In this document: in pieces, positions 11,584 to 22,912 of the stretch
How the letters are laid out: every line of letters starts with the position of its first letter
How positions within the stretch are numbered: position 1 is the first letter of the stretch
Source of the DNA: Chlorokybus atmophyticus
Taxonomy: Eukaryota; Streptophyta; Chlorokybophyceae; Chlorokybales; Chlorokybaceae
Assembly: GCA_009103225.1 (NCBI GenBank)
Contig: RHPI01001715.1
Location: 558,125 to 622,124 of the forward strand
Length of the DNA: 64,000 nt
Direction of reading: 5' to 3'
Position numbers and translations under genes: made by a program
Notes under the pieces: model-generated
Databases searched by the model: none
What the model was told of the DNA's origin: nothing
What the model saw: the letters and a program-made list of their open reading frames with translations, nothing else

Positions 11584-13213
11584 ATGCGTTCTGCGCCACC
11601 TTTGCTCGTGACCTTGAATGGTGCGACGGGGTTGGCCGCCGCGGCCGGTAGCATTGTGGCCAAACTCATGGGGTTGAACCAGAGCAGGCAGAGGGAGGCG
11701 CAGGGCGAAGCAACTCAGCTGTCCGAGCTCAAGAGACAGCTGGAGCAGACTGCGGCTCACGGCGAGCACCTGGAAGCCCTCAACAGAGACTTGCTCATGC
11801 GGCTGGACAACGCCTACAATGTAAGCAGGATATTGCATGGTAAGGGGCTCTCTGCCAAAAGTGTGTCTGTGTCGTCGCGCTGATGGTGAGATGATGTGTT
11901 TCCTTCCTTTCCTTCTGCTGCTTGGTTGGCAGGCGTACTTCCAGGTCTGTCGACTTCCAGCCATGTGGCCAACTTGGAACGAGTGGACCAGGGGATGGAG
12001 CTCGCCTCCAAGCGCGCTCGGGACGCTGCAGAGGTCTGGTAATGAGAGACACAAAGTTATGAACTCGCGTGCATGCATGTCGATGGTCACACTTGTGTGT
12101 TTGTCACATGAAGACTTGCGGCATGCGTGTTGGGTGCTCGGGTGCAAGGGTGCGGGGTGGGGGAGAAGAGGGGGGCTAAAATGCCATCCCCCTGCTGAAC
12201 TTGGCAATCTTGGCAAGGTGTGCACAGCCTCAACGACCTTGAGGACTGCTGATGTACACAGAGCTGACAAGCTGAACCTTTGCAGAAGGTGACGGGGTGG
12301 CTTGTACGCAACCTGCCGCAACTGGGTATGCGGAGTCAGCTTGACTTGCTACCCATGGAGCTGCAACATCTCAAGGGCAGTCAATCGTGGTCTGGACAAC
12401 CCTGGATACAGGTATATAGTCACTGAGAGCGTCCTCGCACACATTTCCGGCTGCCCGCTAATGCACACACAAGCAAGCACGCGTGCACACGGCTACACAC
12501 ATGTGTAGTCTACCCTTTCTTGAAATGCCACTCACTGCTCGCTGTAACTGACACGGAATCTAGGCATCTATGGTGGAAGCTTATTCAGCGGACTTTGAGA
12601 ATGAAAACTCCATCTCCAGTGCGCCGTCCTTTGCGGAAAGCTCTGCCGAACGCGCCGCTGGGTTTGAAGAAAGGTACCTACAAGAGCAGGAGTCCGTTTA
12701 CATCGACAAGTTGTACTTGCGATGGCGAGACCACTCGCGGCGACGGTGTTGCAACTCGCTGGCGAGTAGCGCAGGCATGTTACCATGCTACACTGGCAGC
12801 AGGTCACGCGGCTGCCCCATAAGATGTCATGACCAGGTACACTACCTTAGTAATATTGCAATGATGATTGACTAACTTGTGTGCAGCTTGGTCAACAATT
12901 TGGTGCACAAGTAGCAACCACCCTGCTTGGCGACAGCGAGGTGTCGAGTGCTGTCGGGCAGTGGGAGGTGGCACTGTGGAAGCTGCATTGCCTAGCATGG
13001 GCTGCCTTTTTATCACCCCCTTGCATCATCAGGCGCCCAACTGTGAGCACGGCATACGACGACTGCTGCGCCATTCGCGTGGACCGGCTTGCTTGTTACG
13101 GCATGGCATCACCATCAACTGCGGACCTTTCCGTATGCGTGTTCTTTGGGCTGTCCGGCAACAACGCGCATGTACACAAGTGTGAGATGGTGGCGGTGCC
13201 GCTACCTGCTTAA
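11584..13213 (+). CDS. Coiled-coil protein, possibly GIL1/DUF641-like
   Basis: Five exons keep one frame: 11584-11839, 11933-12033, 12286-12411, 12564-12836, 12887-13213 (about 360 residues). Exon 1 is Ala-rich, then a predicted coiled coil (SELKRQLEQTAAHGEHL). Exon 2 continues helical (ANLERVDQGMELASKRARD). Its 3' splice site (GTCTGG) is weak. The last exon has WKLHCLAWA, PPCIIRRP and a C-terminal VCVFFGLSGNN block ending MVAVPLPA. This coiled-coil plus C-terminal order, with a Trp-Lys-Leu-His-x-Leu-Ala motif, recalls plant GIL1/IRKI (DUF641) proteins of light and gravitropism signalling. The match is from memory and partial. The gene itself is well supported by phase. The choice of exon 4 limits is less sure. 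Confidence 0.6.
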
Positions 13214-13345
13214 AAAAACTGTTGGTGTAAGCTGAAGCTGGCCGGTACCCCAAGCCTTCACCTGCTTGTGCGTACATGTTCCTTGTGCTGGTGGTGGACA
13301 AACGCCATGCATTGAGTCATAATTGCACAGCTACGAAAACGATAG

Positions 13346-15311
13346 CTAATCACTCCACGTAGTCCATAAAGCCTCATCCCAATCGCCATGTCTCCCGTTC
13401 GCAGCATCAACGACTCTTTGTACTATGCTTTGCGCACGCTTCACCGCGTGCGAGGCGTTGCCCCAGAAGCCCCACCCCGCCATGAACCGCACATAGTCCA
13501 ACATGCACAAGTCGTAGTGCGCGAGAAGCGTGTCCCAAGTGTACCCGCAGTCCTGTCCTGCAAGCATGGAGTGCATTTGCAGCTGACACACATATTGGTA
13601 TGCACGCGAGGTGGGTATTGTAGCAAAACGCCAACTTACCCCCCAAGTGTTTAAGCAAAGCAGTGTGGTAGTGCATAAGTAGCTCTTGCTCATACTGAGA
13701 CAACACTCGCGCGTCCACGCTCGAGGCAAGAAGATACGCCACGTCTTTGGCACCATAGCCCTGCAGCCCAAACGTCAAAGCCAATACACACAAACAACAA
13801 ACAGCACGCAACACACACTCTCCCCTCACCTCCCCGCAGTATTGGAAGTCATAAGCAGCGCACGACCCTCGAGCACCCTTCTCATGAGGCCGCTCGAACA
13901 GAAGGTTCTGCAAAACCCACGCAACACGTTAGCATGTTGTGTGACACATGTCACACGCTGTTGTTGAACACTGCCATGTCACAACAATACACTACTTTCC
14001 TCTGCTTTGCAGTCGCCGTGCACGAGGGTGCGGAACCTCACGCGCTCGTCGCGCACTTGTCCGTCGATCAACTTGTGCCCGCGCATCCGGCGCGCTACAG
14101 CGTGTGACACGGACTTGAGTTGCCCCCACTCTTTGACGTCCATAGACTCCCACTCTTCCTCTCGTGTGGATAGATCCCAGTACCTGTTGTGGGGACAGTT
14201 GTCTGCATGTGCGAGCGTGCACGCATGCGTGTGTGGGCGTTGATGTGCGTGCGCATGTGCGTTGCTGTGTGCATGATGGATAAACATAGCGGTTAAGACA
14301 ATTTGGCAGCGAGTGTGTGCGGGAACGCGCCTGCGCCATGCATGGCAGGAATGCCCATGTTCGTGTATTTGTATGCTCGTGCAATTGTGCATGCGCGTGT
14401 ACGGGTGCGCAGGTGAAGACAAACACATATGCCCGCACACACACGTACATGTGAGACATGCGAAAGCACAACATGGATCTCATATGCGCATGGTGTAGGT
14501 ATGATAGTGTGACCCTGGGCACATGTGTGTTGTACTGTGCACATGCTTGTGAACGTGATCATGGCATGCACAGGACTGGAGAGACTAACTGCGCGACACA
14601 CGCGTTGCGGACACGTACCCGCCTTCATCCCACAGCTTGTTGTACTCCTGCGGTGCTCTCGTGTACGCTCTCTCCCACCCGCTCGCATGAAGCAAAGCCA
14701 GGAACTCCAGCGCAGACTCTGTCTATGCGCAAGCAACATATGCACAAGCCTCGTCACATGTTGTTATGTGGTTGCATGCTTATGCATGCATACCTCTTGT
14801 TTCGTGAGCGACGAGCGCGAGAGCGGGTGGCTTCTGCGCAGATCCGACAGCACGAACGTGAACTGCCCGTCATGCTCCTGTGTTTGGGTGGTTCTGTTGT
14901 TGCTTCTATGTCTCACATACGTGTGCACGCGTGCGACGCAATGTGTGTGTGTGCTGTCCATACCTTGATGAAGTATGGGTATGGAATGGGGAGACCCTTG
15001 CTGATGAGATCAGTGGCGACGGTGCGATAAAACGCCGCTTCCACTTGGTACGATCGAACCTGCACGAGTGTAGTGCTGAGGACATTGCGTGGGTGACGTT
15101 GGTGGAAGGTACAACCATTGTACCTTTCGTGCGTGGCCGACACCCTTGCCGTGCGCAGGAGGCTGAACCCTCTTGATTACAGCAGAACACTCACTCACGC
15201 TCCCGGCATCCTCCTCAACCTCAAGCTGCCAACGACACACGACGCTAATTGACAAACACGCGCGCACGCACACAGGCACACAGACATGAGCGCACATATG
15301 CACATGCACAA

Positions 15312-15356
<45 letters not shown>

Positions 15357-15677
15357 GCTTACTTGAACACTCGACACTTGGCCATATCCAGCCCAGAGTC
15401 CCGCTAGCCTCCTCTCCCCTTTGATCGAAGCAACCTTACCACTGGCCAAACCCTCAGGCAGCGTCAACTGGTCGGGTGAGATGCTGGTACTACTGGTGGA
15501 TGCAGCACAAGTTTGCTGCTGTTGTTGTTGTCGCTTGCTTCTTGGCATGTATGGAGGCTTTGGGTTGGTTGAGGAAGAGGTGGTGAGAGTGTGTTGGGTT
15601 GGTAATGATGATAGTAGAATAGCGCTGGTGTTGCCGCCTGATAGGATGCAAACAGAGCGGTCAAGGTGACGTAACAT
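13346..15677 (-). CDS. APH/CHK-like small-molecule kinase
   Basis: Protein-kinase-like phosphotransferase of the APH/ecdysteroid-kinase (CHK) group; substrate unknown. Nine exons in phase: 15677-15363, 15225-15124, 15059-14964, 14877-14794, 14722-14619, 14183-14000, 13907-13830, 13760-13640, 13557-13346. The N-terminal Ser/Gln-rich stretch (about 70 residues) may be a targeting or disordered region. The N-lobe shows AVIKRVQPP (likely ATP-binding Lys) and YQVEAAFY. The C-lobe shows ALEFLALLHASGW, the catalytic loop LVHGDCKAEN (Asp and Asn present), the metal-binding YDFQYCG, then DVAYLLASS. The intron between 14000 and 13907 begins with GA instead of GT, the only reading that joins KAE to NLLF. 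The start ATG is the first in the long first exon. Confidence 0.85.
13911..13999 (-). other. Candidate GA..AG intron in the kinase gene
   Basis: The catalytic loop reads HGDCKAE up to 14000 and resumes NLLF at 13907 after a normal pyrimidine-rich CAG acceptor. Phase 0 on both sides forces a donor of GAAAGT directly after the Glu codon. A GT two bases further on would break the frame. Confidence 0.5.
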
Positions 15678-15689
15678 ATGCAATGTGGA

Positions 15690-16830
15690 ATGGTCAGGAG
15701 GGCAATGCACACATGATCCAACAGAAGCCACTACTCTGTGCGCGTCCGCATTGGCGTGTGCACGTGTGTGTGCTTGTGTGCTTGGCCGTGGGCGTGGACG
15801 TGCTCGCGAATGACTCATGCACTTCCGCGTGCACGCTTGTGTGTGCCCGTGCGTGTGATGGTTGCAGCAATCAAGCTCTACTTCCTTCTTCAACAACCTA
15901 TCTGTTGCTGCTCACGGTCAACACTCACTGTAGGGAGATGACCGCATTGGAGCTTTTGTGCTGAACAAAGCGATCACCAGCATGCACAAAGACAAAACAG
16001 CCTCAGCTCAAAAGTCGACTGTTTGCTTCGTCCACACAACAGCAATACCAAGCTGGGAAGCATTCATGTCTTTAGTAGTAACCAATTTCTTCAAGCGTCG
16101 CAGTGAGACGCAAAGCATGAGCCCAACCCACGCAGCCTTTGCCTTACCGCTCATGAATACGGAGGAGTCTTTCCGCTGCACACAACCGAACAGCAGTAGC
16201 TTCAAGCTTGCCGCCGCACCGACTTACTCAGCAACGCCGACGCCGATGACAATGACGACGACGAGCGGGAGCTCAGCGACAAGCCCGCCGCCGCCGCTGT
16301 TTCTGCCGTGTAGGGTGAGCTGTGGTCAGCGGTCTGGTAGGGGGGAGCGGCGGCGGCGGCGGCGGCGGCGGCGAGAGGAGGCGGCGGAGGTGCAGGAGCA
16401 GGGGTAAGAGGAGGAGGAAGAGGAGGGGACGTGGATGGGACAGGACGCTTGTTTCAGTCCGCAAAACAAATGGCAGGCGGAGAGCTCGTGGTGAAGCCCA
16501 GTGCTTGTTGGGCTTCTGGGACCAGCTCGCGTTCAACCAGGTTGTTGTGGTTGTCGTCGTCGTCAGCGTTATGTAGGTGCAATAGTAGCAGTAGCAGTAC
16601 CGTTACCAGCAGCAGCAGCGATTGACAGATTTGCATATTGTACTGCAAGGACCAGCCTTGGACTACCCCACAAAGAGTTGTTGGCACAGCCTACAGTGTG
16701 ACACAAACGCAAGCACTGTTCGCTCTTGTTCGCGCTTGGTTTTTTCTCCCCTTGGCGTGTGGTCTACCTGTGTCTCTTCACGTAGTCAGAACCACAACTT
16801 GCTGTAGCGTGTTTAGGCGGTGAGCAGTGC
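15690..16830. repeat. Diverged repeat, direct copy of 25670-26680
   Basis: The same landmarks appear in the same order and orientation at 25.7-26.7 kb: ATGATCCAAC near the left edge, a TG/CG-rich tract, a GATGGTTGCAGC block, GGGAGATGACCGCATTGGAG near 15935 and 25890, CCGCTGCACACA, a GCC/GCG-rich tract, and a GTCGTCGTCG/GTAGTAGCAGTAGC stretch. Open frames differ between the copies, so I see no conserved protein in it. A G/C-rich CGG repeat lies at 16347-16375. Confidence 0.7.
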
Positions 16831-17448
16831 AGTCGTTTCAGCACATGGACACATGCAGTGCCACACCGTGTGCACACGAGTCAAAAAGCCAGCTGTCTGT
16901 GCTGTGCTGCCTGCACATCACTTGTGCAACCGTGTACGTGTGCGAATGCACAAGTACCTGTTCGAGCTGAGGTTGAGTTACCGGCACACTCATGGATATA
17001 GCACAACGTGCTCATTTGCCTGCACACCCTTGTGCCCGCGCATGCAACTGCACACATGTACAGCTGGTGCAGGACTGAGAACCCACCCGTCCAGCCACAC
17101 CTGCACGTGTGTGCTGACATGCAATCAGCGCTTGTGCCTGTCTATGCCTATCCAGCCACACATGCACGCTTGAATTTGACATTCCAGCAATACTGATTAT
17201 TATTGATCTTCTGCAACACCATGCGGTCCATCTTGATGTGCGTGCGAGCGCGTGTGTGCACGAGTCCGGGATATGTGCCTTGCTAACCTTCTGGCGACAG
17301 CACGTAGTCCAACCTTGCACACTCTGTGCGGCCACGCGGGTATGTGCCAAAACATGTGAGCGTGCGCTTGTATGTGTGCACTGCTTGCTCCTCATCTTTA
17401 CGTGGCACCTGTGCTGCGCTATCCGTGCATGCCCTCAATGACTCATCA
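16831..17448. other. TG/CA-rich sequence, no gene seen
   Basis: Long stretches of alternating CA, TG and CATGCG-type words resemble introns elsewhere in the window. The open frames here are rich in Cys/His/Thr because of that composition and have no recognisable motif. Confidence 0.5.
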
Positions 17449-18393
17449 TCACAGAGGTTGACACCACAAGCCCAATACCACGACGCCTTGTAACACGTGA
17501 AACATGCACACTCTACTCACAAGCAGGGCCAGCATCCGCGCCACCTGCAAGCCAGAGCTCAGCCTTAGCAAACACCCAACCATCCCCTCAGCAATGCCAT
17601 GTGACCAGAAACACACATGTCTAACGACAGTATAGGCCAGCAGCACACACAAAACCTTGTCAAAGCCACGCTGCCATTGTTTCTCTGCTTTGACAAAGCA
17701 GCGGTGGCGGACAAGGAGGAGCAGGAGAAGGAAGAGCAGGAGAAGCGGGAGCTGCTGGGAGGCTATGCAAGAGAAAGAGAAAGAGAAAGACAAAGCCTGT
17801 GCTGAGAAGGCCGTACCAACAAGACATGATGGTGTGAAGTAAGGTGAGGTGAGCTTACGAGGATGCGCTGCATCGGTTGATTTCGCAACGGCATGTACTT
17901 GAGTCAAGCAGCAGTATGAGTCTGATGGTTACTGTGCGTCGAATGTTTTCCGAGAGTATGGAATGATCTAGTTTCAGTCTTGGCTCTGGAGTTTAGAGAA
18001 ATGACTGTTATTAGGTCCCGATATTTGCTTTGTTGTTTTAGATGTTGGATGTCTGCATGTACGGTGGATGCTTGCTCTACTGTACTTCATGCATGTGCAC
18101 ACAAATGCGCGCATGTGCATTTGTGAACGGGATTGCGAGTGTGAACACCAATTCCAGTGTGCATGTCCTTGTGGCAGTGACCACTGCATACGTACCTGTG
18201 TGCACGTGCGTGTGTGATCAGGCATGCACATGCTCGTGTGTACATGCAAGAGCATGCGCACGTGCGTATGCGCGTGGGTGGGGTGAGAGGGCATGGCATT
18301 GGCCTCATGCACACAGTTGGCTGGCGAGGGACATCTTCAACCAACTGGTAAGCACACTCAGTTGCACACATTCGACATAATTAAGTTTCTAAC
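17449..18393. repeat. Repeat segment downstream of RING copy C
   Basis: The stretch at 17600-17900 matches 59840-60110 in the same orientation (GTGGCGGACAAGGAGGAGCA versus GTGGCAGACAAGGAGGCGAA, then ACAAAGCCTGTGCTG and a GTGAGGTGAG run) and, reversed, about 25030-25110. The order behind a RING gene is the same in all three places, so it belongs to the same duplicated unit. A Leu-rich minus-strand frame at 17449-17907 has a partial counterpart at 59649-60098, but the two proteins diverge too much to call a gene. Confidence 0.6.
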
Positions 18394-19490
18394 TCAACTC
18401 AACGCATGGCTTTGCAAGGTCTGCACATGTTTGATTGCGTGATGACAGATGGGACACTCCTTGGCAAGCGTGTCCACGATGCTCTCACTGCACACCCTGC
18501 AAGTGACACATTGTCTACACGGGTAGAACACCCCAGTCCTCCTGGCTTTCATGCAGACTGTGCAGTAATTTGGTCCTCCGTCAACACTGAACGCCGAGTC
18601 TTGCAGGCAGTTCCCAAACATGTCTGCGGGACAAGTCTTAGCACTCTCCAGCGGCCTCACCACCGGCCTCGGAGACTTCTGCGTCTTTGGTTGTAGCCCC
18701 ACTGTTCAACTCTATGCTCCAACTCCACCTCCTCAACTATGCGCGCCACGAGGTCTCTATGCTCTTTCTGGAGTTGTTCAGCATGTGCGATCACCAAGCG
18801 GTCACGTTCCACCTCGTTGAACACAGCCCACACGCAGCTTAGCCCAGGTATCCACACCGCAAACGTGCTGACGATCGCATGCAAGACCTCCACATCTGAG
18901 CACTGCTGCCGTTTCCACTCAACTATTCCCCACCTCCCAATGAAGCTACGTGCGACTGTGCACTGTGTCACGGACACGCCTTCATATCTACTTGGTGCTA
19001 CGCCTGTAACTTCCCACAACAGTCGCGTGCACGCGAACATGACAGCAATGGCTGCGGCTAGAGCAGCCATCCGGCGAGCAGGGCCCAACATCCACTGCCA
19101 CACACTAATCACGCCCGCACCCAACACAAAGCCCCCAAAGAAGGTCCAGCCCAGATCATGCGCGCTCTCCGTCACACTCGCTGCCGCAACTATTGCCATC
19201 AGCGCAAATTGACACCTCCATCTCGACGGCACAGTCAGTCTCACTGAAACTCTTGAGAACGACAATGGCAGCAGCCACATCAACGCCACGCAGAGGTAAC
19301 TTCCCAACCCGCCCACATTCTTATATGGCATACCGGCGTGTAGGAAGGCCAGGTCCAGAAAAAGTGAAAGCACGTAAAGTATAAGACACCGGACTCGCTG
19401 CCAATTGCTCAGCTCAACAAATAGCAAGCCAAGGAACATGAAAGCAGCTACATTTCTCCCAAGGTATATGTGTATGTCCTCATCAGACAT
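18394..19490 (-). pseudogene. Polytopic membrane RING-finger gene, copy C, frameshifted
   Basis: Same family as the intact copy at 23413-24543. The 5' part (19490 down to about 18700) encodes several membrane segments with the shared blocks NVGGLGSYLCVALMWLLPLS, WQWMLGPARRMAAL and WIPGLSCVWAV. It then runs into a coiled coil. The frame breaks near 18700, where a G-rich GTGGGGC occurs, and the RING part continues in another frame to the stop at 18394 (RPLES, YCTVCMK, ECPICHHAI). In the RING the position expected to be His reads PCRQCVTC, so a zinc ligand is lost. An intron joining the frames cannot be excluded but no good splice pair is seen. Confidence 0.72.
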
Positions 19491-20960
19491 TGTGTAAGCC
19501 CTGGTGGTAGCAGTCAACAACCTTTCGGAGCTTAAAAAGCAGGGCTAAGCGCCTAGCCCTCTCTTTCTTTCTGTTACAGCCAACACAGTGTCTCATGTAC
19601 ACAATTCCGCATTCCTTCTTTTATACAGTGCCTAGCAGACGCAACAGCGTAAGGCTCAAGTCCGCAAGCAAAGGAAAGAAGTCTGCAAGCAGCAGTCTCG
19701 TTGACCACACGTTGATACTGTGACAAACACTCTCTGCAGGAACGGGATCCTGAACACGCCAGTAAGTCCGGAACCGGATCCTGATACCGTGCAGACTGAT
19801 GAACACCGTACTAAGGATGACGACAATGTCATGATATCCATATCCGTAGTACGCTTACAGACTCAGTATGGATACTTGGACATTATGCAAATTTCTGCAG
19901 CTGCTACCGTAAGTAAGCTGAGGCCTATTAGGCCCAAGATTACTACATAAAGTGCCTTTGATTTCTGTTCAGGCAGATAGTTGGTCATCATTGTCATGAT
20001 GCTGTCTGCGTGTAGCCTTATCAGGGTTGACCAGTCAGCGCTTCTACGGGACACTCAACAAGTTATCCTGACCAACATCAATACCTGTGGTTAGTTGACT
20101 ACCAGGGATGGTGGTGAGTGGTGGGGTGTGATTGACTGTCAGTCACACCACGGACCCCGCCAGTCACTTTCCGGTTGGCAGCACTGGCAGATGCAGTTAC
20201 GAGCTGCAGTTACTGCTGAACACTCGCCTGCTGTGCACTGGAACGGACGTTAGTTCACTTCTCGTTTTGGCACGACCTCCCCCGACTGATCCGGTGTTCA
20301 GGCTGACCGCCAGGCACGTGCATAGTTGTTTCTCCCACGACTGATCAGTCACCAGCGACCTCATCGCGTCAGCCTGATCTGCGGAATGGTGTCATTGTGT
20401 GCAGGCTTTGCAAGGTTCAGGCAGGGCGCGCGCATGCTTGGGAAGCAGGTTGCCTTCTGTGCCGTACGACGACGTTCCCTTCCCACATGATGAACACAAG
20501 TACTTATGCACAAATGTTAGAGTGTGACGACTGTCCCTTCCCACATTGTGCCCTCAGGAGGAGGTGCGCATGGGGTTAGCTAGTCAAGGCAGCAACTCAG
20601 GATTGGCTACAAGCTAGTAGTGGTCGTCCACGGTGCAGTCTGTCGCTCTAGAGGAAAATGTAGAGGATCTGTTCTGCATTAGTGCTGTTGATATTTGTGC
20701 TGTCACTGGCAGTACCATCCCTGCCTGTTGGACGACCCTTTGGTCCATGTACGATAAGACCAACATACTCTAGTACACACAACTCCTCTGCGTACACAGA
20801 GTATGGCAATGTTTCTCAGGTACGTGAAGACCTGGGCGTGCGCCAGTGCATTTATTTGGGTGTCGTGTGCTGTGCCTCAAGAGTTGCTTGTGAGCTAAGT
20901 TAGCAAGTGTTTGCATGCATGTCAGCAGAAATGTTGTCCATTCCTCCTGTTGTATGCGTG
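19491..20960. repeat. Inter-gene spacer of copy C, X gene missing
   Basis: Matches the spacer of copy B in order: 19735-19860 with 61800-61920 (AACGGGATCCTGAACACGCC versus AACGGGTTCAAGTACGCCAG), 20525-20760 with 62460-62670 (ATTGTGCCCTCAGGA shared) and 20925-20955 with 62715-62745 (GAAATGTTGTCC shared). It ends where copy B goes on to the X gene; here copy A begins instead, in reverse. There is an imperfect hairpin near 20129-20153 (GGTGTGATTGAC/GTCAGTCACACC). No gene seen. Confidence 0.7.
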
Positions 20961-21150
20961 AGGTACCGCACCGTTGGCAACCAGAGCAAGGAGTGTTTGT
21001 CAGCTGTTCTCTCCAATCCACATGCAGCCTTTACATCTGAAAACGACAACAACACCGCATATTGCAAAGTCATGTATGCTGATGGTGCTGAGAGTGCGCT
21101 TAGCATGCTTTTGCGCAGCACTTGCACCTTCTGCGCATGCCTCATGCAAC

Positions 21151-21834
21151 TTATGCTATCACTGTCAGATACATGGCCAGATACATGGCTACAGCAAACA
21201 TAAAGGAAACGTGCTGACTGGCAGTCAGTGCAAGTGAATTGCTGGTTGTCTGCTCAGTGGGCGCCTCCTTGGGTGATACATCTTCTAGCTGGTGTGGTGG
21301 GATGCGTGGGACAACCTGCGGCCTGATGGGTACAGCTGGAGTGATTGGCGCAGTGGGGGCGTGACTAATACATATGCGCTTGCTGTTCGGTTGGTTGGTA
21401 TGTGAGGTAGCCTGACGGGTTCGCTGTTCACCAACATTGGCGGATTGCCCAATATGAAGCGGTCTTGCTGAGTCATGACTCATGCTGATCTGCTTTGCTC
21501 GTAGCGCTTGCCTGAGGCTGTCAAGCACCACAAGGGCTTCCGTGGCGTTGGCCTGCAGCTCGTGGTCCTCACCGGCCTTGGCATGGTTGAGGACCTCCTC
21601 TATGCCGCGCAGGGTTTTATTCCACTCGCTGTTCACCTCCTCGGCATGCATCGCGGCAGCCGTGTCCCGTGCGGTGCCCTGTTCCAGGACTGTCTCAATG
21701 TACGGCAAGCCTTTGAGGAGGAGGAGTATCTGCGCCTTGTGACTGTACTCGCCATGCTTGTAACCAACCTCCCACAGCACGTTTCTTATCTTTGTGACAT
21801 CATCGACGCCCGACGCCTCAGCATGTTGCGCCAT
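21151..21834 (-). CDS. Tail-anchored coiled-coil protein X, copy A (intact)
   Basis: Unrecognised protein of about 227 residues. Residues 1-110 are helical (SHKAQILLLLKGLPYIETVL, then EEVLNHAKAGEDHELQANAT). The middle is a Pro/Thr/Ser-rich linker with PIRPQVVPRIPPHQ. The last 20 residues are hydrophobic (MFAVAMYLAMYLTVIA) and look like a C-terminal membrane anchor. A diverged copy at 63057-63733 keeps both ends. In both copies the ATG follows a conserved splice-acceptor-like TTTCCATGTG..ACAG, so an upstream exon may exist and the true start may be further up. It is transcribed away from the RING gene at 23413; the pairing of the two genes is kept in copy B, which suggests a linked role. Function unknown. 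Confidence 0.6.
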   Translation of the reverse strand: MAQHAEASGVDDVTKIRNVLWEVGYKHGEYSHKAQILLLLKGLPYIETVLEQGTARDTAAAMHAEEVNSEWNKTLRGIEEVLNHAKAGEDHELQANATEALVVLDSLRQALRAKQISMSHDSARPLHIGQSANVGEQRTRQATSHTNQPNSKRICISHAPTAPITPAVPIRPQVVPRIPPHQLEDVSPKEAPTEQTTSNSLALTASQHVSFMFAVAMYLAMYLTVIA

Positions 21835-22529
21835 CTGTGGCACATGGAAATCGTGTCAAGTCTTAAGTCTTAAGTCTCGGAGAATTACATATGCATAAGT
21901 GGATGGCTGAGCATATCTTGATCACGCTCAGCACACACACACAAACTTGCACTCACGCATACACGTGCCAACAGGCTATGCGCTATCTCCCACAACGCAA
22001 CCACTGCCTTGCTGTGTGCACCGCCAGTATGCGCACACACAATGGCATGCGTGTGCGCGTGTACATGCGTGCATGTGATGCAATTGCAACGCAAAACAGC
22101 GTGCAAAGAGCACCGATCAGCAAGCATCTGCAATGCGTGTTGTTGTTGTCAATCTATATGGGGGTCCACAAACAACTGATGTATGCTGCTTGCTCTAGCT
22201 GGAACCTTCAGTGCAGTGAAACAGGAGGGAAGGACAGCATTTCGCTTGTGTGCATGTATAAGCAAGGCACCTGGCATCAACTTGCACAATCAGAAATTCA
22301 CGTACCGGACCAAAAGGTCGTCAACCAGGCAGGGAGGAGTTGGTCCTACAGGCAGCAGTGACATTAGTAAGCGTACCAACAGCACTAACAGACTGATGCA
22401 GTGTATCAGAGAGACATAGTGCACCGAGCAACTACCACTAGCCGATAATCACTCCTGAGCTCCTGTCTCGCCTCTGTGTACCCTGTGCACACCTTTACCT
22501 GAGGGCACAATGTAGGGGGCCATGGCAGG

Positions 22530-22560
22530 TGGAGTCGTTGTGTGCCACACAACGACTCCA
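22530..22560. repeat. Perfect 15+1+15 hairpin
   Basis: TGGAGTCGTTGTGTG, one C, then its exact reverse complement. Copy B has a hairpin at the same place (62409-62446) with different outer arms (GCAGGTGGAG/CTCCACCTGC) and the same TGTGTG/CACACA core, so pairing is kept although the sequence differs. Confidence 0.9.
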
Positions 22561-22743
22561 CTCCGCCGCCCTTCACACACCTCCGCTGACCATCATGTCG
22601 GTGATGTCACGCACCCTCACACCGTGTGGTATGCAGTCACGTGTGTCACATGACTTTGCACGCCACCAACGCCACTGACTGCGGTCAGCCTGAATCGCGA
22701 AACTAGTCAGTTAAGGTTTAAGTCAAGTGACGAGACAGATGAC

Positions 22744-22768
22744 TTGACGTTATATGATGTAACGTCAA
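22744..22768. repeat. Hairpin with 9-base arms
   Basis: TTGACGTTA, seven-base loop, TAACGTCAA. The arms contain TGACGT, a core bound by bZIP factors in plants; whether it is used is unknown. Confidence 0.8.
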
Positions 22769-22772
22769 TTAT

Positions 22773-22810
22773 GTTCAGTGCACGGCAGCAGCTGCTGCTG
22801 TGCACTGAAC
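22773..22810. repeat. 38-base near-perfect palindrome
   Basis: GTTCAGTGCAC and GTGCACTGAAC flank a CAG/CTG-rich centre. Eighteen of nineteen base pairs match and there is no loop. Confidence 0.9.
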
Positions 22811-22882
22811 TGCCAGCAGGCGTTAAGCTAACCGAGCTACAGGTGTAGGTGTCGGGTAGTAACTTGGGGCTGCCAACTTTTT

Positions 22883-22912
22883 AGCGGCTGGTGTGACTGA
22901 CTACCAGCCGCT
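22883..22912. repeat. Hairpin with 10-base arms
   Basis: AGCGGCTGGT, ten-base loop, ACCAGCCGCT. Confidence 0.85.

Noticed and set aside
13979-14522. His/Cys/Thr-rich frames around 14-14.5 kb
   Set aside because: They run through TG/CA-rich introns of the kinase gene.
15318-15354. CA repeat as CRISPR-like array
   Set aside because: Simple dinucleotide run in an intron, no spacer structure.
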